DNA from: Pseudomonas piscis
GTDB taxonomy: Bacteria > Pseudomonadota > Gammaproteobacteria > Pseudomonadales > Pseudomonadaceae
Assembly: GCF_009380155.1 (NCBI RefSeq)
Contig: NZ_WHUV01000002.1
Span: 248,001 to 312,000 of the forward strand
DNA: 64,000 bases
Direction: 5' to 3'
Of this stretch, positions 1-9,509 are shown piece by piece. The number at the start of each line of letters is the position of its first letter. Position 1 is the first letter of the stretch. A model generated the notes under the pieces. That model ran no database searches, was not told where the DNA came from, and saw nothing but the letters and a program-made list of their open reading frames with translations. The position numbers and the translations under genes were made by a program.

Positions 1-214
1 GGTAGCCGGCGGCGAGCGCGGTCTGGGCATCGAGGAAGAACACTCGCTGGCGCACGTAGCCGCCCCGGGCGATGGCGGCCAGGGCGCAGGGGCAATCCAG
101 GCGGCCATAGATCCGGCTACGCCGATGACCGCCCAGGGTCCCGGGGCAGGGGCTGGACCAGGGCTGGCCGTGGCGGTCCAGCAGGGTCCAGTGCCGCGTT
201 GCCTGGTCGCTCAT
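1..214 (-). CDS. Ada-like metal-binding domain protein (partial, 3' end outside window)
   Basis: The reverse strand reads a protein that starts MSDQATRHWTLLD and runs off the window after 71 codons. It carries GGHRRSRIYGRLDCP followed by CALAAIARGGYVRQRVFF, the pattern of small proteins resembling the Zn-binding N-terminal domain of the Ada methylation sensor. In Ada, Cys residues of this fold bind zinc and accept methyl groups from DNA phosphotriesters. Here the first Cys (LDCPCAL) is visible and the later GYRPC-type pair would lie beyond the edge. Its ATG overlaps the stop of the upstream glycosylase gene (ATGA), so the two are translationally coupled, which fits alkylation repair. Function is inferred from the domain and neighbour only. 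Confidence 0.75.
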   Translation of the reverse strand, partial: MSDQATRHWTLLDRHGQPWSSPCPGTLGGHRRSRIYGRLDCPCALAAIARGGYVRQRVFFLDAQTALAAGY

Positions 215-828
215 GGTGTCGGTACCCGCCACAGGTACCAGGCGGCGGTGGTGCGCCAGGGGCTCCAGGTTTGGCCCAGTTCACGCATCTGGCGCGGGCT
301 GGGCTGGCGCTCCAGGCCCTTGAGGCGCCGGTAGCCCTCGCGTACGCCGAAGTCGTCCACTGGCAGTACGTCCTGGCGCTCCAGGCTGTAGATCAACAGC
401 ATCTCCACGGTCCAGCGACCGATCCCGGGCAGTTGCGTCAGCCGTTCGACCAGTTGTTCGTCGTCCAACTCCCGTGCAGCGTCCGCCGACGGCACCAGGC
501 CGTCCTGGGTGGCCTGGGCGATACCCTGCAGGGTGGCCGCCTTGCGCGCGGAAAAACCGCAGCCGCGCAGCTGTTCGACGCTGCTCGCGCAGAGCTGCCC
601 GGGGCTGGGAAAGTCCTGACCGGGAAACAACGCCCGCAGCCGGGCGAGGATCGCGTCGCCGGCCTTGGCATGCAGTTGCTGGTAGGCCACCGCGCGCACC
701 AGCGCCTGGTAGGGCTCGCGCTCCGGCCGGGGCTGGTGCAGGCAGGGGCCGATGGCGGCGATATGCCGGGCCCAATCGGCATCCAGGGCGGCGAGGAAGG
801 TGCTGGCAAAATCGGGGCTGGCGGGCAT
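211..828 (-). CDS. alkA: DNA-3-methyladenine glycosylase II
   Basis: A 205-residue HhH-GPD glycosylase that would excise alkylated bases (3-methyladenine and others), leaving abasic sites. The helix-hairpin-helix is LPGIGRWT at about residues 133-140, and the catalytic Asp lies in LPVDDFGV (about 158-159), the GPD position. The length is that of the compact AlkA/yeast MAG type, without the N-terminal TBP-like domain of E. coli AlkA. It is the first gene of a two-gene operon with the Ada-like domain protein, overlapping it by 4 bp. No regulator binding site is obvious in the short upstream gap. Confidence 0.88.
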   Translation of the reverse strand: MPASPDFASTFLAALDADWARHIAAIGPCLHQPRPEREPYQALVRAVAYQQLHAKAGDAILARLRALFPGQDFPSPGQLCASSVEQLRGCGFSARKAATLQGIAQATQDGLVPSADAARELDDEQLVERLTQLPGIGRWTVEMLLIYSLERQDVLPVDDFGVREGYRRLKGLERQPSPRQMRELGQTWSPWRTTAAWYLWRVPTP

Positions 829-916
829 CGGTGATCCGGGGCAAGGGTCGGGACGCCTGGCAGGTTAGCCGCTGCGTCCCGTCCTGGCACCCCGTCCCTT
901 GCGCTGGAACTGGGCC

Positions 917-1852
<936 letters not shown>

Positions 1853-1860
1853 TTATGGGC

Positions 1861-4104
1861 TTAGAACGACGCACTCAGGCTGGTGTACAGGGTGCGCCCA
1901 GGTTCGTTGTAGGTGGCGGCGCCGGCCCCGGCGATATCCACCACGCCCTGGGCATTGCCTTCGCGATACAGGCGCTTGTCGAACAGGTTGTCGACCCCGG
2001 CGGTCAGACTCAGGTTGCGGGTCAGGGCGTAAGTGCCGCTGATGCCGGCGATGGCGTAGGGGGCCAGTTGCTGGGTGGCGCTGCCGGTGACCCGGTCGCC
2101 GTGGTAGTCGAATTTCTTCGGCGTCTGCTTGCCGTACCAGGCCACGTTCATCTGCAGCGACAGGTCCTGGGTGGCTTGCCAGTCGAGCATCGAGTTGAGG
2201 GTGAAGCGCGGGGTCACCGAGAGGTAGTCGCCGGTCTCCTTGTTCTTCGATTGCAGCATGTAGGTGAAGTTGTTGTTCCAGGTCAGCTGGCTGGCCAGGG
2301 GCACGGTCAGGGTGCCTTCCAGGCCTTCGACCACGGCCTTGGGCACGTTTTCCCACTCATACACCGCGGCGTTCTTGTACAGCGCCGAGCTGCCACCGCT
2401 GGCGCGACCGGTGGGCGCGAGGCCCGACTCGACCTTGTTCTTGTAGTCGTTGCGGAAGTAGGTCAGGCCGGCCACCCAGCCGTCGGCCTTGTACTCCAGG
2501 CCCAGCTCCTTGTTGACGCTGGTTTCCGCCTCCAGCTTGTCGTTGCCCCGCAGGTAGCAACTGGTGGTCTGGCCATAGCAGCCCTGGCCACGGCTGTAGA
2601 GCAGGTAGTCGGGGTTGAGCTGGTACAGGTTCGGCGCCTTGTAGGCCCGGGCGATACCGGCCTTGAGGGTCAGGCTGTCGCTCAGGGCATGGGACAGGTT
2701 CAGCGACGGGCTCCAGTTGTCGCCGACGATGCTGTGGTGATCGAAGCGCAAGCCGGGGGTGAGCATGGTGCCGGGCGCCAGCTCGATGTTGTCCTCGGCG
2801 AACAGCGAGAAGATCTGCGCGCTGATCTGGCTGCTGCGGTTGTTCGAGGCCAGGTCGGCGATGGCGCCGGCTTCCTTGGTGTCCTGGGTGTTGGAGCTGG
2901 GATCGTCGAGCTTCTGCTGCGTCCATTCGCTGCCCAGGGTCAGGGTCTGCTCGAAGCCTGCGTGCAGCGGCAGGTTGAGTTCGCCATGGGCGGTCAGGTC
3001 GCGCAGCACCGAGGTGTAGAAGTTGGCGTCGCTGAAGATGCCTTCGGTACCGCCGGCCAGGCCTTCGTTGATCCGTGTATTGCGGGTCTTCTCGTATTGC
3101 AGGTAGGCCATGGAACTGCCGAAGTCCCACTCGCCGCGGTGAGTCAGCGAGTACGTCTCGCGGTAGGTGCGGTTGGTCTCGTGGCCCAGGAGGCTCTTCA
3201 CGTTCTTGTTGCTGTTGGTGTTCTGGGTGTCGCCGGTATAGATGTTGCCCTGGCGGCTGAAGCCGGCTTCGAAGTCCAGGCTCTGGTCCGGGGTCAGCTG
3301 CCAGCTCAAGAGGCCGTTGAGGTCCTTGTTGCGCACGCCCTCACGGCCGGCGGGCAGGGTGCCAGCCTGCTTGCCGGTGCGCAGCGACTCATGGCCGGCG
3401 TTGATGTCGGCGTCGTCGGAGTCGGTGCGGGCCACGTTGCCATAGACCCGGTAGCTGAGGGTGTCGGTCAGTGGCCCGTTGAGACCGAAGCTCATGCGCT
3501 GGGTCGCGCCTTCGTCCTTGTGGGCGGGGAACGAGCTGTAGAGCGTGGCATTGCCATGGGTCTGGCTGCCGGCCTGCTTGGTGATGATGTTGATCACCCC
3601 GCCGGCGGCGCCGTTGCCATAGCGGGCGGCGGCCGGGCCGCGGATCACTTCGATGCGCTCCACCTGGTCGGCCGGCACCCAGTTGGTGTCGCCCCGGGTA
3701 TCGCGCTCGCCGCGCCAGCCATAGCGCACCGAGTTGCGGCTGCCCACCGGCTTGCCGTCCACCAGGATCAGGGTGTTCTCCGGGCCCATGCCGCGAATGT
3801 CGATCTGCCGGTTGTTGCCGCGCTGGCCACTGGTGGAGTTACCGGTGAGGTTGACCCCGGGCATGGTGCGGATGATCTGCGACAGGTCGTTGGCCGGCGG
3901 GCGCTTCTGGATGTCCTCGGCGGTGATCACCGAGACCCCAGGGGCCTGCTTGGTCTCTTCCTTGGCGGTGGCGACGATGCTCTGGGGCTGGAGTTCCAGA
4001 ACCGGCTGCGGCGCCTCGGCATTGGCCGCCTGGACGGCATGGCTGAGCAGGCAGCAGCTGGACAGCAGGAAGGGAGCGAAAGGATGCATCGAGCGCATGG
4101 ACAT
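1861..4104 (-). CDS. pfeA: TonB-dependent ferric enterobactin receptor
   Basis: A 747-residue FepA/PfeA-type outer-membrane receptor. It has a signal peptide (SHAVQA end), a TonB-box-like stretch (PQSIVATAKEE), a plug domain with the typical DIRGMGPENTLILVDGKP and VERIEVIRGPAAARYGNGA, and a beta-barrel ending in aromatic Phe (SLSASF). The receptor takes up ferric enterobactin using TonB energy. I chose the ATG at 4104 because GGAG lies about 9 bp upstream; an in-frame ATG 39 bp earlier has no such signal and falls between the gene and its Fur-like box. The esterase gene follows; the sensor-regulator pair is upstream on the same strand but is separated by a promoter gap. Confidence 0.9.
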   Translation of the reverse strand: MSMRSMHPFAPFLLSSCCLLSHAVQAANAEAPQPVLELQPQSIVATAKEETKQAPGVSVITAEDIQKRPPANDLSQIIRTMPGVNLTGNSTSGQRGNNRQIDIRGMGPENTLILVDGKPVGSRNSVRYGWRGERDTRGDTNWVPADQVERIEVIRGPAAARYGNGAAGGVINIITKQAGSQTHGNATLYSSFPAHKDEGATQRMSFGLNGPLTDTLSYRVYGNVARTDSDDADINAGHESLRTGKQAGTLPAGREGVRNKDLNGLLSWQLTPDQSLDFEAGFSRQGNIYTGDTQNTNSNKNVKSLLGHETNRTYRETYSLTHRGEWDFGSSMAYLQYEKTRNTRINEGLAGGTEGIFSDANFYTSVLRDLTAHGELNLPLHAGFEQTLTLGSEWTQQKLDDPSSNTQDTKEAGAIADLASNNRSSQISAQIFSLFAEDNIELAPGTMLTPGLRFDHHSIVGDNWSPSLNLSHALSDSLTLKAGIARAYKAPNLYQLNPDYLLYSRGQGCYGQTTSCYLRGNDKLEAETSVNKELGLEYKADGWVAGLTYFRNDYKNKVESGLAPTGRASGGSSALYKNAAVYEWENVPKAVVEGLEGTLTVPLASQLTWNNNFTYMLQSKNKETGDYLSVTPRFTLNSMLDWQATQDLSLQMNVAWYGKQTPKKFDYHGDRVTGSATQQLAPYAIAGISGTYALTRNLSLTAGVDNLFDKRLYREGNAQGVVDIAGAGAATYNEPGRTLYTSLSASF

Positions 4105-4147
4105 CGGTGATCTCCGGGACGGAAGCTGGAACAGGAAGATCACGAAT

Positions 4148-4166
4148 GATAATGACTGCTATTTGC
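4148..4166. promoter_or_regulatory. Probable Fur box upstream of pfeA
   Basis: GATAATGACTGCTATTTGC matches about 12 of 19 positions of the consensus Fur box, with the first eight bases identical. It lies 44 bp before the pfeA start, in the only gap between pfeS and pfeA, where iron repression is expected. Confidence 0.6.
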
Positions 4167-4225
4167 GAGTAAAGCGCATTAACTTTCTAAACACTTCGGC
4201 GGTAACGGGGTGGCAGCGCCTGACT

Positions 4226-5563
4226 TCAGGCGGCCGGCAACAGCAAGTGCATGCACAATCCCGGATGGCCGTTGCTGGCCCAGATCCGCCCCTGGTGCAG
4301 CTCCACGGCGCGCTGGGCGATGGCCAGGCCCAGGCCGAAACCCTCGCCCTGGGCCGAGCCCAGGCGCTGGTAGGGTTGGAAGATCCGCTGCAGGTCCTGT
4401 TCGGCGACCCCCGGGCCCTCATCCTCCAGGCACAGGTGCCAGTGGCTGCCCTCGCGCCAGCCGCGCAGGCTGACCCGGCCGCCCTCGGGGGAATAACGGA
4501 TGGCGTTGCGCAACAGGTTCTCCAGGGCCTGGGCAATGCTGTCCAGGTGCACCTGGACCCGGCAATCGGCGTCCAGCAGGCAGGGCAGGCGCTCCAGGTT
4601 CCAGCCGCTCTCGAAACAGGCGTCTTCGCGCAGGGCCTCCCAGATCGACAGCACCTGCACTGGCTCGGTGGACAGTTGCGGGCGTTCGGTGTCGAGCCAG
4701 GCCAGGTCCAGGGTGTCTTCCAGCAGGCGCTGCATGTCGAGGATCTCGCGGTCCAGGCGCTGGCGCAGTTGCTCCGGCGGTAGCCGGCTGTCATGGGCGA
4801 TGCGCAGGCGGGCCAGGGGCGTGCGCAGCTCATGGGACAAGGTCCGCAGCAGCAGGCGTTGCTGGGCCAGGCTCTGGCGCAGGCGCTCGGCCATGTGCTC
4901 GAAGGCCAGGGCCAACTCGCCGAGTTCGTCGCTGCGCCGGGCCAGGGGCATACCCGGGCCCGGGCTCTCCAGGTCGTCGGCGCGCAGGGCATCGGCGCGG
5001 TCGCGCAGGCGGTTCAACGGCAGCACCAGATGACGATAGAGCAACAAGCCGAGCAGGGCGGCCAGCAAGGTCGGCACCACCCCGTGGCTGAGCACGTGGG
5101 TCCAGGGCGTGAGGCCGCTGGGCAGCAGGCGTTCGGGCAGTTGCAGCACCAGCCGGCCCTGTTCGGGATGCTCCGGGAACTGGATGCTGACGTAGGGCAA
5201 CTCGTCTTGCAGGCGCCGGCTCATGGGCCAGTCCAGCTTGCGCATGAAGGTCAGGTGGCTGGCTTCCTCGGCGCTCAAGGGCGTACTGCCGAGGCTTTGC
5301 AGGCGCTCGCCGATCACCGCGACCCAGGTGTGTTCCCGGGCGGCCAGCTGGCGCTGGAAGGCGTCGACCCCGGCCGCGCCGTCCTGGCGCCAGGCGCTTT
5401 CGGCCTGTTGCGCATAGCTGGCCAGGTACTGGCGGTCGGCCGGGTCGAGAAAGTAAGTGCTGCGTTCGGCCGACAGGCCCCAGGTCCAGATGATCCAGGT
5501 CAGCAGCAGGCAGAAGCCGATCTGCAACAGCGCCAGCTTCCACAACAGGGGATGGCGGCGCAT
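4226..5563 (-). CDS. pfeS: Sensor histidine kinase of the enterobactin system
   Basis: A 445-residue inner-membrane kinase. The first transmembrane helix is at about residues 9-30, then a periplasmic sensor region of about 130 residues, a second helix near 162-180, a HAMP linker, the phospho-acceptor His in [13 protein letters not shown] (His244), an N box (LLRNAIRYSPEGG) and the ATP lid glycines. In P. aeruginosa PfeS senses periplasmic ferric enterobactin and activates PfeR. Its ATG shares one base with the pfeR stop (TGATG), so the two are co-translated. The adjacent receptor and esterase genes support the assignment. Confidence 0.87.
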   Translation of the reverse strand: MRRHPLLWKLALLQIGFCLLLTWIIWTWGLSAERSTYFLDPADRQYLASYAQQAESAWRQDGAAGVDAFQRQLAAREHTWVAVIGERLQSLGSTPLSAEEASHLTFMRKLDWPMSRRLQDELPYVSIQFPEHPEQGRLVLQLPERLLPSGLTPWTHVLSHGVVPTLLAALLGLLLYRHLVLPLNRLRDRADALRADDLESPGPGMPLARRSDELGELALAFEHMAERLRQSLAQQRLLLRTLSHELRTPLARLRIAHDSRLPPEQLRQRLDREILDMQRLLEDTLDLAWLDTERPQLSTEPVQVLSIWEALREDACFESGWNLERLPCLLDADCRVQVHLDSIAQALENLLRNAIRYSPEGGRVSLRGWREGSHWHLCLEDEGPGVAEQDLQRIFQPYQRLGSAQGEGFGLGLAIAQRAVELHQGRIWASNGHPGLCMHLLLPAA

Positions 5564-6255
5564 CAGCAGCGGTCCGCTTGTACCAGGATGTAGCCGGCAC
5601 CGCGCACGGCCTGGATCTGCAAGTGCTGTACGCCAATTTCGGCCAGCTTGCGCCGCAGGTTGCAGACGTGCACGTCCAGGCCGCGATCCAGGCGGGTGTA
5701 GATGCGGTGCAGCACCTGCTGGTAGAGGAAGGGTTTGCTCAGGGTCTGCCCGGGATGCTCGCGCAGGGTCACCAGCAGGCGGTATTCGGAGCCGGTGAGG
5801 CCGGCGGCGCGGCCTTGGCTGAGCACGTCCTGGGCCTGGTCGTCGAAGGCGAGCAAAGGGTCCTGGCGTTGGCTGGGGGGCGGCTGGACCCGGGCCATGC
5901 GCCGCAGCAGCGCATCGACTCGGGCATCCAGTTCGGCCAGGCTGAAGGGCTTGGGCAGGTAGTCGTCGGCGCCCCGGGTGAACCCGGTGATGCGGTCTTG
6001 TTCGGCGCCCAGGGCCGACATCAGCATCACCGGGATGCCTTGTTCGTGGCGCAGGGTATCGAGCAGGGCCAGGCCATCGAGGCCGGGTAGCATGATGTCC
6101 AGCAGTACCAGGTCGAAGTGCCCGGCGCGCAGCGTCGCCAGTCCTTCGCGGCCATCGATGCAGGCGCTGACGGCGAAGCCGCGCTGGCGAAAATGCCGGT
6201 CCAGGTCCTGGCGCAGCCGGGCGTCGTCTTCCACGAGAAGCAGATTGGGGGTCAT
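5563..6255 (-). CDS. pfeR: OmpR-family response regulator of the enterobactin system
   Basis: A 230-residue regulator: receiver domain with acidic pocket (VEDD, residues 8-11), phospho-acceptor Asp53 in LLDIMLPG and Lys in PKPFSLAEL, then a winged-helix DNA-binding domain ending VRGAGYILV. The start at 6255 gives the canonical MTPNLLLVEDD; the frame continues open upstream but into the opposite promoter region. PfeR is expected to activate pfeA when enterobactin is present. The divergent gap to the next gene holds a weak Fur-like stretch (TGAGAACGTTTAAC near 6301), which would fit iron control of pfeRS, but I cannot call it firmly. Confidence 0.87.
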   Translation of the reverse strand: MTPNLLLVEDDARLRQDLDRHFRQRGFAVSACIDGREGLATLRAGHFDLVLLDIMLPGLDGLALLDTLRHEQGIPVMLMSALGAEQDRITGFTRGADDYLPKPFSLAELDARVDALLRRMARVQPPPSQRQDPLLAFDDQAQDVLSQGRAAGLTGSEYRLLVTLREHPGQTLSKPFLYQQVLHRIYTRLDRGLDVHVCNLRRKLAEIGVQHLQIQAVRGAGYILVQADRC

Positions 6256-6392
6256 GGGGTGGGGTACTTTGCGCAAGCGGCTGGAGAAAGGGCTTAAATG
6301 AGAACGTTTAACATCCGCGAATATTGCAGCAATGCCCCTGGCGATGCAATTGCCGTGATGGCCAGGGTTGATCGAGGTCGGGTAAACAGAAA

Positions 6393-6406
6393 GTTGAATA
6401 TTCAAC
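6393..6406. promoter_or_regulatory. Perfect 14-bp palindrome, putative operator
   Basis: GTTGAATATTCAAC is a perfect palindrome 43 bp before the start of the DauR-like regulator gene, within the divergent gap to pfeR. It is a natural candidate for autoregulation of that gene, or for a regulator shared with pfeRS; no direct evidence distinguishes these. Confidence 0.45.
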
Positions 6407-6448
6407 ATTACGTTGATATTTTCGCCGAAGATTTTTCCCGGAGTGTCC

Positions 6449-7144
6449 ATGAGCCAGCCTTCTTCCGCTGTCCTGGCCGAGCGCCAGCTGGTCTTGCAGG
6501 TACTGCGCAGTACCTTGCAGATGCTGGCCGGTGTGGTGGGGCCCCATGTGGAGATCGTCCTGCACGATCTCGACCAGCCCGAGCGCTCGATCATCGCCAT
6601 CGCCAACGGCCATGTCACCGGGCGTCGGGTCGGCGGCCCGGTGCTGGGCGGACCGCGCCAGGACCTGGGTTTCGCCGCGGTGCTGCGGGCCTTGCACGAC
6701 CGTTCCGGCAGCACCCCGCTGGTGCTGGAGAACTACCCGACCCTGGCGCCCGATGGCCGCGAGCTGCGCAGCTCCACCGTGGTCTTTCGCGACAGCGGCG
6801 GGCAGCCCTTCGCCAGCCTGTGCAGCAACAGCGACCTGAGCGGGATCGCCGCGGCCCATGCCTGCCTGGGGCAGATGCTGGGCCTGGGCAGCGCGCCCGA
6901 GCCACGGGGCGATGAGCCCCAGGACATGGAGCAACTGCTGGCCCAGATCATCCAGGCGGCCTGTCCGGAGCCCGGGGCGCGGTTGACCAAGCAGCACAAG
7001 CTCGAAGCCGTGCGCCAGATGCAGGAGCGCGGCCTGTTCATCGTCAAGGGCGGGATCGAGAAGGCCGCTGCGGCCCTCGGCGTGACTCGCTACACCATCT
7101 ACAACTACCTGGACCAGATCCGCGCCCAAGGCGCTGAGGAATGA
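6449..7144 (+). CDS. YheO/DauR-like transcriptional regulator (PAS + HTH)
   Basis: A 231-residue protein: an N-terminal YheO-type PAS-like domain (roughly residues 10-120, VEIVLHDLDQPERSIIAIANGHVTGR) and a C-terminal DauR-like helix-turn-helix (GIEKAAAALGVTRYTIYNYLDQIR). DauR in P. aeruginosa represses D-arginine catabolic genes; here the ligand is unknown. I chose the ATG at 6449 because GGAG sits 5 bp before it; an in-frame ATG at 6413 lacks this signal. Its stop lies directly before, or overlaps, the PhzF gene, so the two genes are almost certainly one transcript and the PhzF enzyme is likely the regulated function. Confidence 0.85.
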   Translation: MSQPSSAVLAERQLVLQVLRSTLQMLAGVVGPHVEIVLHDLDQPERSIIAIANGHVTGRRVGGPVLGGPRQDLGFAAVLRALHDRSGSTPLVLENYPTLAPDGRELRSSTVVFRDSGGQPFASLCSNSDLSGIAAAHACLGQMLGLGSAPEPRGDEPQDMEQLLAQIIQAACPEPGARLTKQHKLEAVRQMQERGLFIVKGGIEKAAAALGVTRYTIYNYLDQIRAQGAEE

Positions 7145-7149
7145 CCGCG

Positions 7150-7935
7150 ATGCAGATCGATATCTTTCAAGTGGATGCCTTTACCTCCAGTGTCTTCGGC
7201 GGCAACCCGGCGGCGGTCTGCCCGCTGCAGGCCTGGCTGCCGGACGCGGTGCTGCAACGCATCGCCGAGGAGAACAACCTGTCCGAAACCGCCTACTTCG
7301 TGCCCAAGGACGAGGGATTCGAGCTGCGCTGGTTCACTCCGACGGTAGAGGTCGACCTGTGCGGCCATGCCACCCTGGCAGCGGCCTGGGTGCTGTTCGA
7401 GCAATTGGGCGAACAGCGCGACGTGCTGCGCTTTTTCACCCGCAGTGGCGAGTTGCGCGTCAGCCGCGAGGGTGGCTTGCTGTCCATGGACTTCCCGGCC
7501 AAGCAGCCCGAAGCGGTGGAGATCCCCGCAGCCTTGTTGCAAGCCCTGGGCTTGAAGCGGGCCGAGGCGCTGTATCGCACCGACGACTACCTGCTGGTGG
7601 TGGACGACGAGCGCCTGCTGGATGAACTCAAGCCGGACTTCGTGGCCCTGGCCCAGTTCGGCGTGCGAGGCATCGCGGTGACCGCGCCGTCCCGGGCGTT
7701 CGATTTCGTTTCCCGCTGGTTCGGTCCCAGCGTCGGGGTCAATGAAGATCCGGTCACCGGTTCCGCCCACACCTCGCTGGCCCCCTATTGGGCCGAGCGC
7801 CTGGGCAAGAGTCAGCTGCGGGCGCAGCAGGGTGGGGCGCGCAAGGGCCAATTGCATTGCCAGGTGCTGGACAACGGGCGGGTGATCATCAGCGGCCATG
7901 GCGCGCTGTACCTGCGTGGCAGCATTTTCCTCTGA
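7150..7935 (+). CDS. PhzF family isomerase/epimerase-like protein
   Basis: A 261-residue member of the PhzF/diaminopimelate-epimerase fold. The hallmark N-terminus is QIDIFQVDAFTSSVFGGNPAAVC, the catalytic Glu is in NNLSETAYF, and the second half repeats the fold with GPSVGVNEDPVTGSAH. No phenazine genes are near, so it is a general PhzF-like isomerase of unknown substrate rather than phenazine PhzF. GAGGA at 7136-7140 is well spaced for the ATG at 7150; an ATG at 7141, overlapping the regulator stop, abuts this signal and is less likely. Coupling to the DauR-like regulator suggests that an amino acid or a derivative is involved. Confidence 0.85.
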   Translation: MQIDIFQVDAFTSSVFGGNPAAVCPLQAWLPDAVLQRIAEENNLSETAYFVPKDEGFELRWFTPTVEVDLCGHATLAAAWVLFEQLGEQRDVLRFFTRSGELRVSREGGLLSMDFPAKQPEAVEIPAALLQALGLKRAEALYRTDDYLLVVDDERLLDELKPDFVALAQFGVRGIAVTAPSRAFDFVSRWFGPSVGVNEDPVTGSAHTSLAPYWAERLGKSQLRAQQGGARKGQLHCQVLDNGRVIISGHGALYLRGSIFL

Positions 7936-7941
7936 GGCGGT

Positions 7942-7965
7942 TCCCGGGAGCCTGGGCTCCCGGGA
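7942..7965 (+). terminator. Probable intrinsic terminator after the PhzF gene
   Basis: A near-perfect inverted repeat with 11-bp arms TCCCGGGAGCC and GGCTCCCGGGA around 2 bp starts 7 bp after the PhzF stop. The following sequence GTATTTGTGT is only moderately T-rich. Confidence 0.6.
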
Positions 7966-8033
7966 GTATTTGTGTCGGAAGCTGGCGAGGTTTAGAGTCG
8001 CGATTTTTTCGCCTGACCCGGAAGCTTCTGACA

Positions 8034-8678
8034 ATGGATTTGATCCGCGCCTTCTCCCGCCATTCACCCAAGCCCCTGGCCCTTGTGTTGAGCCTGTGGG
8101 CCGGTAATTCGCTGGCGGCCAGCCTGAGCGACAGCCTGATGCAATGCCAGCCGGCGTTCTTCAAGGACCTGTACCAGCAGCGCGCCGAACTCGGCCGGGT
8201 AGTGGCCCTCAAGCATGACGACCAGCAAGGCATCGCCTGGATTCCGGTACCCGACCGGCACGACAATGCGACCTCCACCGCCACCTTCTCCCGCCCGCTG
8301 CAAGACAAGGGCCTGAAGCTGACCGGCTACTACGACAGCGTGTTCGACCTGGGCAGCGAGGGCATCTACTACTTCTGGGGCCTGGAGATCGATGCCAGCC
8401 GGGAAGCGGTGATGGCCGCCATGCCCCAGGCCGGCTGGCAGGAGGCGGGCGAGTACTTCATCTCCCGGCCGCAGATCAAGCCCAGCGCCCAGGCGCCCTG
8501 GCAGGACAACCCGGCGGCGGTTTCCGAGATCGCCCCGGCCCCGGGTTCTGCGGAAAAGATCCTCATGCTCAGCGTGGAGGGCGGCAAGACCCGCATGCTC
8601 TGCTCGTTGCAAGGCAGCGTCGATGCCACGTTGTTGCGCCAGGAGCGGCCAGACATGGCCCAGGGAGCAGCGCAATGA
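8034..8678 (+). CDS. Secreted protein of unknown function
   Basis: A 214-residue protein with a probable signal peptide ending near NSLAASLS (cleavage about residue 28). The mature part has two Cys (LMQCQPAFF, TRMLCSLQG) that could form a disulfide, and no catalytic motif I recognise. It is the first gene of a tight group: its stop overlaps the start of the lipoprotein gene downstream (ATGA). I do not recognise the family. Composition is like the surrounding chromosome, so recent transfer is not indicated. Confidence 0.7.
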   Translation: MDLIRAFSRHSPKPLALVLSLWAGNSLAASLSDSLMQCQPAFFKDLYQQRAELGRVVALKHDDQQGIAWIPVPDRHDNATSTATFSRPLQDKGLKLTGYYDSVFDLGSEGIYYFWGLEIDASREAVMAAMPQAGWQEAGEYFISRPQIKPSAQAPWQDNPAAVSEIAPAPGSAEKILMLSVEGGKTRMLCSLQGSVDATLLRQERPDMAQGAAQ

Positions 8679-9154
8679 AGCGCCTGTGGTGGCTGGGTGG
8701 CGTGCTCCTGCTGGCGGGCTGTGCCCATGACCAGGCCCGCGATGCTGGCGCGGCGCGTCCCGAGGCCATGTTCAAAGTGCTGGACACTCCGGAGTCGGCG
8801 ACTTACTTCGCAGCCAACTCCCTGGCCCTGTACCAGAACAACCCGCATCTGCGGCAGTTCTACCTGATCAACAACTACAGCAAGCCCACCGCCCCGGGCG
8901 ATTCCAAACCCCTGATCCACAGCTCGCGGGTGGTGCGGATCATCAACTGCGAGCGCGATGAATCGGCGCAACTGGGCCGGGTGTATTTCTCCGAACCCTT
9001 CGCCCAGGGCGTGGAGGTCATGCGCAAGGAGGCCCACGCGCAATGGGCGGCCTTTCCCCGGCAGTCGGTGATCGGCGAGCTGCGCAACATGGCCTGTGGC
9101 ATCGATGCGGCACGCTTGGGCGCGCCGCCGTTCAAGGGCCCCCAGGGCGATTGA
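8675..9154 (+). CDS. Small lipoprotein of unknown function
   Basis: A 159-residue protein with a clear lipobox (LLLLAGCAHD), so it should be lipid-anchored. Asp is not at +2 (Ala is), which favours the outer membrane. The central part (RVVRIINCERDESAQLGRVYF) and a late Cys (NMACGI) give a likely disulfide and recall small surface-adhesin-E-like lipoproteins, but this is a weak resemblance. It overlaps the preceding secreted-protein gene by 4 bp, so the two are probably made together and may act together in the envelope. Confidence 0.72.
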   Translation: MKRLWWLGGVLLLAGCAHDQARDAGAARPEAMFKVLDTPESATYFAANSLALYQNNPHLRQFYLINNYSKPTAPGDSKPLIHSSRVVRIINCERDESAQLGRVYFSEPFAQGVEVMRKEAHAQWAAFPRQSVIGELRNMACGIDAARLGAPPFKGPQGD

Positions 9155-9164
9155 GGGCAGGGCG

Positions 9165-9473
9165 ATGGCAGCAGGACCGATACGCGAGAACAACCGCAAG
9201 ATCACGCTCACCGCAGACCAGGCGTTGCAAGCCCTGGCGCAGCTGGAGTTCATCGTGCTGTCGCTGCACCGCATGGGCAGCCACTACGTGGACAAGCCCG
9301 TGGCGGACTACCAGCGCGCGACCACCGACTTCATCGACAACGAGCGCGTCACCGGACGTCTGGCGCAGGTCCGCAGGATCCTCACCGAGCCCTTCGACCT
9401 GACCCTGGGCGAGGACGATATGGACGACATCGAGCGGCATCTGCAAGGTGTCAAGCCCTGGCGCCCGGACTAG
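9165..9473 (+). CDS. Small conserved-looking cytoplasmic protein
   Basis: A 102-residue, charged, mostly helical protein without signal peptide or membrane segment (ADQALQALAQLEFIVLSLHRMG at the N-terminal third). It starts 10 bp after the lipoprotein stop and is probably part of the same transcript. The chosen ATG at 9165 follows GGGCAG; an upstream in-frame ATG lies inside the lipoprotein gene. Family not recognised. Confidence 0.62.
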   Translation: MAAGPIRENNRKITLTADQALQALAQLEFIVLSLHRMGSHYVDKPVADYQRATTDFIDNERVTGRLAQVRRILTEPFDLTLGEDDMDDIERHLQGVKPWRPD

Positions 9474-9509
9474 GGCCGAGCCCCACCGACTTTTTCGCAG
9501 GATCAGGAC

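Noticed and set aside
1855..4110. Long open frame (751 codons) on the forward strand opposite the enterobactin receptor gene
   Set aside because: It mirrors the codon phase of the GC-rich receptor gene, shows no domain and low-complexity Gly/Ala/Val content. Same reasoning for long frames at 22329-24263, 24587-26740, 45677-47941 (forward) and 58760-60859, 61896-63713 (reverse).
7141..7935. Phenazine biosynthesis gene phzF
   Set aside because: The protein has the PhzF fold, but no other phenazine genes are near and it is coupled to a DauR-like regulator, so only the family name is given.
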